Below, one piece after another: positions 59,639-64,000 of a DNA stretch of 64,000 bases. The DNA is from DATBGO01 sp963840095 (lineage in GTDB: Bacteria > Actinomycetota > Actinomycetes > Streptosporangiales > Streptosporangiaceae). Positions within the stretch are counted from its first letter, which is position 1. Each line of letters opens with the position of its first letter. The notes under the pieces were generated by a model. That model searched no databases, was not told where the DNA came from, and worked only from the letters and a program-made list of their open reading frames with translations. The stretch covers positions 682,001 through 746,000 of the forward strand of contig CAWIXN010000012.1 of assembly GCA_963840095.1 (NCBI GenBank), written 5' to 3'. Both the position numbers and the translations under genes were made by a program.

Positions 59639-59897
59639 GGAGCCTGAACCTTACTAACGGTATTAGCACCGGGTCCCTCAACCGGCCGGGCGGCCCGCGC
59701 CGGGGCTGCCTGAGCGGGGGCTGCCTGGGCCGGGGCCGCCTGGGCGGGGGGCAACTGTGCCCGGGCCGACCGCGGCATGGGCCCTTGCGTCACCGGGCCG
59801 ACTGCAGCCCGCAGCACCGGGCGGGCCTGCGGGCGGTCCGGACCGGCGATCCATGAGTTGTGCGGGGCAACAATCACGTCGCGACTGTAGCACCACG

Positions 59898-59918
59898 ACA
59901 GTTGTGCGGTACAACTGT
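59898..59918. promoter_or_regulatory. probable operator of the MarR-like gene
   Basis: ACAGTTGT-GCGGT-ACAACTGT is a perfect 8-bp inverted repeat, 7 bp before the GTG start. A related sequence, AGTTGTGCGGGGCAACAA at 59856-59873, lies 42 bp upstream and could be a second half of a tandem operator. Confidence 0.65.
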
Positions 59919-59925
59919 AGGTGTG

Positions 59926-60669
59926 GTGAGCGACTCCCTGGAAGATGCTGAACTCGCTCGGCTGCTAGCTCAGCTGCTGCGGGTGGTCAGTCCTGCGGTC
60001 ACGGCCAACGACGCCGAGTCAGCGAGGCGATCTAAGCGGGCGCAGATCAGCGGGGTAGATGGGGGGGCTCATGCCGACGGCGAAGCAGCGGAACCGGCCG
60101 GACCCGGCGTAGCTGGGCTGAACGGCGTCGCCAGCAGGACGGTCGCTCCGGGTGACGTAAGCGATCCGGGTGCCGTAGGCGAGCGGTCTGCTTCCGGCGC
60201 TGCCGACGACCGGATTGCTGCCAGCAGCGTGACGGATGCTCCTGGTCCTGCGAGCATGCTAGCTGGTCCCGAGCCTGAGGCTGTTGTGGGCTCGGCGGCC
60301 ATATCACCGTCTGAGGCGCGCGCGCTGATCGAACTTGTCGCGGCCCGTGGGATCGCTCAGGGCCAGCTGGGTGAGCTGCTTGGCCTGGAGAAGAGTACTG
60401 TCAGCCGGCTGGCCGCAGGACTGGAGCGGAAGGGCTGGATCCGGCGTGGCCGCGACGAGGGCAACCAGCGTTACATCCGCCTGTACCTGACGCCGGAGGG
60501 CAGGGCCGTCGCCGCTCGGGTACTGAACGCGTGGCAGTCCCGGCAGGCGCGCATCCTTTCGGCTCTCAGCGCCGATGAGCGCGCGGGCCTCGAGGCGGGG
60601 CTACGCGGTCTGGTCCGTGGCCTGGCGGCCGAAGGCATCATCGGCGGTCCCGCGGCCGCCGCAGAGTAA
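59926..60669 (+). CDS. MarR-like regulator with a long central insertion
   Basis: A 247 aa protein. After the MarR dimer helix (SLEDAELARLLAQLLRVVSP) comes an insertion of about 100 residues, rich in Ala, Gly, Ser and Asp, with no motif. The winged HTH then follows: SPSEARALIELVAARGIAQG, QLGELLGLEKSTVSRLAAGL, ERKGWIRRGRDEGNQRYIRL and YLTPEGRAVAARVLNAWQ. A normal MarR is about 150 residues. GTG 59926 is the start next to the operator. The divergent ABC exporter is a possible target. Confidence 0.8.
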   Translation: MSDSLEDAELARLLAQLLRVVSPAVTANDAESARRSKRAQISGVDGGAHADGEAAEPAGPGVAGLNGVASRTVAPGDVSDPGAVGERSASGAADDRIAASSVTDAPGPASMLAGPEPEAVVGSAAISPSEARALIELVAARGIAQGQLGELLGLEKSTVSRLAAGLERKGWIRRGRDEGNQRYIRLYLTPEGRAVAARVLNAWQSRQARILSALSADERAGLEAGLRGLVRGLAAEGIIGGPAAAAE

Positions 60670-60706
60670 TAGGTGCGAGGGGCCCCCCGATGTCACAACA
60701 GCTGGT

Positions 60707-60953
60707 TTGTCCACATGTGCCATCGGTGCAGGTCGTGACGATGGCTGGCTGGGCAGGGGCTGGGCTGGGGGGCAGGGGCTGGGCAGGGGCTGGCCAGGCC
60801 AGGTCCCATCGATGGCCCGGCACGCAGCACCCCGCCCGCTCAGATCGGGTCACGCTGGCACCGGCAGTCCCGCCAGCCCCAGCAGCTGGGTAATGGCCAA
60901 TGATCTTGACGGATTCCCAGCGATATGTACTGAAATGTCGTCAAGATCATTGG
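60707..60953 (+). repeat. dispersed intergenic repeat element, copy B
   Basis: Same block order as copy A at 1953-2157: TTGTCCACAT and TGCCATCGGTGC, TGGCCCGGCACGCAGC, GATCGGGTCACGCTGGCACC, then a large palindrome at 60897-60953 with 15-bp perfect outer arms (CCAATGATCTTGACG / CGTCAAGATCATTGG). An inserted GGGCAGGGGCTGGGC-type repeat makes the middle longer than in copy A. It fills the gap between the MarR-like gene and the large membrane protein. Confidence 0.6.
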
Positions 60954-60984
60954 AGAGCGGCGCACATCAGTCCACGGGGCCCAG

Positions 60985-63081
60985 TTACGGGGCCAGCCGG
61001 TACACCGAGATGCCGTCGGCCTGGTAGTCAAACCGGAAGCCGGTGGCGAGCAGGTAACGGATCGCATACGGATGCTGGGCCGGCATGTCGACGAGCGCCC
61101 AGCCGACGTGCATGGCGCGGACGTCACTCCGGGCGGCGGCCAGTTCCGCCTGGGAAATCTGCTGCCCGTTTCCGCTGGCTGCGGGCGCGACCGGGATCGC
61201 CTGCTCGGACCTGATCAGCTGCGCGTAGAACGCATGAGCCTGGATGCCATTGATGGTCTTGCTCGGCACCCACGAGGTATAGGAGATCGCCCGCGGATGA
61301 CCATCGGCAGTCGCGAGGAGCAAGGTCATGGGCCAGAACTGGCTTCCGTCTTCCGGAATGCCGCCGCGCAGGCCGTACGGGACGTCGACCACGATCGAGC
61401 CGGAGTGATCGGCGGCGATCGGTCCGTCCACCTGGCTCAGCGTGGTCGGCATGAGCCCGACACCCGAGCCGCCTGACCAGCCTGCCTCGAAGATGGCGAG
61501 CACGGCCACCGCGATGACCACCGGCCGGGCGCGCCTGGTCAGCCAGTCCACGGCAGCGCCGGCCAGCATGGCGGCGCCGACCAGCCCGAGCAGCGCGAAC
61601 CGGTCAGCCTCCCGTAGCGCGGACAGGCCAGGGACAGTCATGAGCCAGGTGTAGGGCATGAGCCAGGAGACGTGCACCCCGTGCAGGTCTGCCGCGAACG
61701 GCAGGTATCTGTGGTTGCCGATGTAAAGAGACGGCCCGAGCGCCAGGACGGCGCAGCCCAGCCAGAGCAGCGCGAAAAGCCACGCGGGGCGACGCCGCCA
61801 GGCGGCAGCCAGGCCGAGCACAGCGAGAACGGTCAGCGTCAGACCGAACAGCGGCATGCCCTCGCCGGTGGCCGAGGCGGCCAGTCCGTGCAGCCCGAAC
61901 TGCGCGACCCGGGCGGTCGGCGCGAAGAGGCGGAGGACGCCCACCCCGTAGAGCACGCCATCGAGCGCCAGCAAATGCGGATCCGCGCTGGCCTGGCCCG
62001 CCAGGTACTGCTCGGCCATGGCAATCAGCAGCGGGCTGGCAAGCACGGCGGCAACCAGCCCCCCCAGCGCCACGACAGAGAGCCTGGTCCGGGCCGGGTA
62101 GGCGGCCGGGGCGGAGACTGCGGCTGTGGCGCCGGCCTTTGTGATACCGGCAGTTGTGGTGCTGGCATCTGGGGCGCGGGCATCTGGGATGCCGACGGCG
62201 CGCCGAGGTGCGGTCGCGGTGCCGAAACCCGCGAGCCAGGGCAGCAGGACCACCGCGGCCAGCAGCAGGGCCAGGACCGCGGACTCCTGGTTGACTAGCA
62301 GCGAGGCGCCAAGGACTAGGCCCAGGATGACCGCCTGCCGGCGGCCGGGGCGGCGTCGCAGCCGGACGGCCGCCTCCAGCGTCATGGGCAGGAAGGCGGT
62401 ACCCAGCGCGATGTTGAGGTGATACCAGTCCTGCCAGCCGAGCATCGAGGACAGCCCGAACAGCGCGCCGGCGGCGACCGCGCCCGGGCCGGCCAGCCAC
62501 AGCCGGGCGGCCCGGTACATCACGTAACAGGCCAGGCCGGGCGCCGCGACCGTCAGCACCGTGAAGACGGCCGACGGGCCGAACACCAGCGTGAACGGGG
62601 TCATCAGCAGCCCGACGAGCGGCATGGTGGTATCGAACGCCAGCTGGATGCCGACCGGCGCGGCCATCTGCCGGGTGAAGAAGGGGTTTCCCAGGTGGAC
62701 GACCTGGTGGGCGATCCACTGCAGGTCCCATACATAGCTGGCCACATCGCGGGACTGCGGCAACGAGCCCGTGATGTATGTCGCCCGCGGCCAGGTCACG
62801 GCGACGCCGGCGGCCAGATAGGCAACGATCAGCGTCAGGTGGCGGACCCAGGGCCGGGACTGGACTGCCCACAGCAGCCTGCCTGGTCCAGGCCGCCCGG
62901 CCTGGCCAGCGCCGGATCTGAGCTGGACCTCCCCGAGCGCGCTGTCAGGACCGGCCTGGCCGGAACCGCCGGAGCTGGCGGAGCCGCTGGAGCCGCTGGA
63001 GCTGGCGGAGCCGCTGGAGCCGTCGGAGCCGCCGTGGTCCGCAATGGACGGGCCCGCGCTGGCGTTACCCGGTCGGTTCAT
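60985..63081 (-). CDS. large polytopic membrane protein, GT-C glycosyltransferase-like
   Basis: About 698 aa from ATG 63081. An N-terminal Ser/Gly/Ala cytoplasmic stretch (SSGSASSSGSSGSASSGG) precedes about 10-12 hydrophobic helices, then a C-terminal extracytoplasmic part. SRDVASYVWDLQWIAHQVVH and FFTRQMAAPVGIQLAF between helices 1 and 2 resemble the acidic first loop of GT-C enzymes. It is not certain which family it belongs to. It is on the same strand as the ABC exporter, whose upstream gap contains the MarR operator. A role in cell-surface glycan assembly is inferred. Confidence 0.65.
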   Translation of the reverse strand: MNRPGNASAGPSIADHGGSDGSSGSASSSGSSGSASSGGSGQAGPDSALGEVQLRSGAGQAGRPGPGRLLWAVQSRPWVRHLTLIVAYLAAGVAVTWPRATYITGSLPQSRDVASYVWDLQWIAHQVVHLGNPFFTRQMAAPVGIQLAFDTTMPLVGLLMTPFTLVFGPSAVFTVLTVAAPGLACYVMYRAARLWLAGPGAVAAGALFGLSSMLGWQDWYHLNIALGTAFLPMTLEAAVRLRRRPGRRQAVILGLVLGASLLVNQESAVLALLLAAVVLLPWLAGFGTATAPRRAVGIPDARAPDASTTTAGITKAGATAAVSAPAAYPARTRLSVVALGGLVAAVLASPLLIAMAEQYLAGQASADPHLLALDGVLYGVGVLRLFAPTARVAQFGLHGLAASATGEGMPLFGLTLTVLAVLGLAAAWRRRPAWLFALLWLGCAVLALGPSLYIGNHRYLPFAADLHGVHVSWLMPYTWLMTVPGLSALREADRFALLGLVGAAMLAGAAVDWLTRRARPVVIAVAVLAIFEAGWSGGSGVGLMPTTLSQVDGPIAADHSGSIVVDVPYGLRGGIPEDGSQFWPMTLLLATADGHPRAISYTSWVPSKTINGIQAHAFYAQLIRSEQAIPVAPAASGNGQQISQAELAAARSDVRAMHVGWALVDMPAQHPYAIRYLLATGFRFDYQADGISVYRLAP

Positions 63082-63457
63082 CGGCTCATCCTGTCCAGCA
63101 TCTCTCCGGCAGCTTGCCGCCATCTGCGATCACGGCCTGTCCCCTGCGGGCGCTCCGGAAGTTGGCGGGGTGCCAGCGACGCCGCGGCGCGGCCCATGAT
63201 AGCGGCAGGGGGATCGCCGCCTGCCCCCGTCGCTACGCAAAGTGGCGTCACGGGGCTAAGGGGTACAGTCCGCCTGCCCATGGGGCTGGACGTGCGATCA
63301 AGCGGGCTGCTGGTGCTCAAGAGCCTGCGTTGCCTTGCGGATGGCCTGATACTCGCGGGGCCCGTGTCGGGTTTCCGGGGCGGCCTGGCGGGGCATTTTC
63401 GCTCGCAGCGGTTCCGTTCATCGCGAGAGCCGCAGCATCGGGGCAGGTGCGCGGGAG

Positions 63458-63886
63458 GTGAGGAAGTCGAGCGTGGTGCTCCTGCCCTGGGATCCGGCGA
63501 GCGTCGCCATCGCCCGGCGCCGGCTCATCGAGGAACTGCTCGCGGCCGGGATCTTCGATGCGGCCATCGGCGATGCGGCGCTGGTGGTCAGCGAGCTGCT
63601 GAGCAACGCGATTCGGCACGCTCGCCCGCTGCCCGGAGCGCAGCTCCAGGTGGCCTGGGCGCTGGCCGCCGGGTGCCTGGAGGTCTCGGTCAGCGACGGC
63701 GGCAGCCCGACCCGCCCGCATGATTCCCATCCCTCGCTGTCATCTCTGGGCGGCCGCGGGCTTGGCATCGTCGCGCACCTTTCGGACAGCTGGGGAATGC
63801 GGGACGACCGAACCGGCCTGACCGTCTGGGCGATCATGGCGGCGCCACCCCGGTACCGCAGCGGCGCCGCTGGCCACCCGATGTAG
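63458..63886 (+). CDS. RsbW-like ATP-binding regulatory protein
   Basis: A 142 aa protein. The HATPase_c_2 fold shows an N-box, DAALVVSELLSNAIRHARPL with the ATP-binding Asn, and G-boxes VSDGGSPTRP and GGRGLGIVAHLSDSWGM. It starts at GTG 63458, or at GTG 63473 after GGGAGGTGAGG. Such proteins are anti-sigma factor or sensor-phosphatase regulators, very abundant in Streptomyces-type actinobacteria. No sigma factor gene is adjacent. 63082-63457 upstream holds no convincing gene. Confidence 0.82.
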   Translation: MRKSSVVLLPWDPASVAIARRRLIEELLAAGIFDAAIGDAALVVSELLSNAIRHARPLPGAQLQVAWALAAGCLEVSVSDGGSPTRPHDSHPSLSSLGGRGLGIVAHLSDSWGMRDDRTGLTVWAIMAAPPRYRSGAAGHPM

Positions 63887-63992
63887 CGACCGCGGCACGA
63901 AACGCCGACGTCAGGCGTAATCAGCCCGCGAACTGGTGATACTCCCTCACAGGGGGCATCACGCCGGGACACCGGCGACTGCGGGGGGGATC

Positions 63993-64000
63993 GTGAGCCA
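63993..64000 (+). CDS. possible start of a gene cut by the window edge
   Basis: GTG at 63993 follows GGGGGGG-ATC, a plausible ribosome-binding site, but only two codons are inside the window. Reported only as a possibility. Confidence 0.2.

Noticed and set aside
62419..63723. Long frame opposite the large membrane protein and through 63082-63457
   Set aside because: Composition and overlap indicate a shadow frame; it would also bury the RsbW-like gene in another frame.

Overview
This 64 kb window has very high GC, uses GTG starts freely, and reads as the chromosome of a filamentous-type actinobacterium, probably Streptosporangiales or a close relative. Lineage is inferred from gene content: DLW-39, CrgA, DUF5324, DUF6230/DUF6114, PASTA kinase with FHA proteins, SSI-type inhibitor, sedolisin. 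I cannot name a species. DLW-39 next to tRNA-Ala, and the fhaA-fhaB-pstP-rodA-pbpA-pknB block beside crgA, a rhomboid protease and a cyclophilin, are typical of the region around oriC. oriC itself is not seen.

Layout. 1-5.3 kb: 2-hydroxyacid dehydrogenase, DUF1707 protein, a repeat-rich non-coding stretch, an ABC-F ATPase, DLW-39 and a HAD-like protein that seems to lack its catalytic Asp. 5.3-8.5 kb: tRNA-Ala(TGC) followed by a decayed integrated element. It has a 5'-truncated tyrosine integrase, a second partial copy about 2.65 kb away, MFS and IS110 fossils, and an intact RelE/Phd toxin-antitoxin pair. 8.5-12.6 kb: IMPase-like phosphatase, a ribbon-helix-helix protein with a palindromic operator, a HipBA-like module with a perfect 10-bp inverted repeat, and a GNAT. 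12.8-18.9 kb: small regulators and enzymes (TraR/DksA-like, HIT, TetR/SRPBCC, GNAT, MarR, MEDS-type anti-sigma regulator). 19.1-26.7 kb: PPK2 polyphosphate kinase coupled by a TAATG overlap to a P-type ATPase, then DUF2252, a permease/ArsR pair and a zinc-ribbon protein. 27.4-31.5 kb: a Hen1-Pnkp RNA-repair operon. 31.5-34.9 kb: malic enzyme and a GT-C mannosyltransferase-like protein. 35.4-38.2 kb: DUF6230, DUF6114 and a small secreted protein. 38.3-42.6 kb: ATP-dependent DNA ligase, DUF5324, cyclophilin, rhomboid, CrgA. 42.7-50.4 kb: the Ser/Thr kinase, cell-wall and FHA operon, with 4-nt overlaps at three of its junctions. 50.5-57.6 kb: tRNA-Leu(CAG), a 5 x 49-bp minisatellite, an Fpg-like glycosylase, an SSI-like lipoprotein, a sensor kinase with a Pro/Ala tail, and a secreted sedolisin with a lectin tail. 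57.8-64 kb: a polysaccharide-type ABC exporter, a MarR-like regulator with a long insertion, a large membrane protein and an RsbW-like ATPase.

The pieces work together in three main ways. The pknB operon links muropeptide sensing (PASTA) to septal and elongation synthesis (PbpA/RodA), with PstP reversing phosphorylation and FhaA/FhaB reading it; CrgA sits next door. Hen1-Pnkp repairs and end-protects cleaved RNA. PPK2, the cation ATPase and DUF2252 form a stress- or energy-related block. The most unusual features are a dispersed hairpin element found at both ends of the window, the HAD-like probable pseudoenzyme that ends inside a tRNA-Ala-like fragment, the duplicated integrase flanking a toxin-antitoxin pair, and the MarR-like protein with a disordered insertion.
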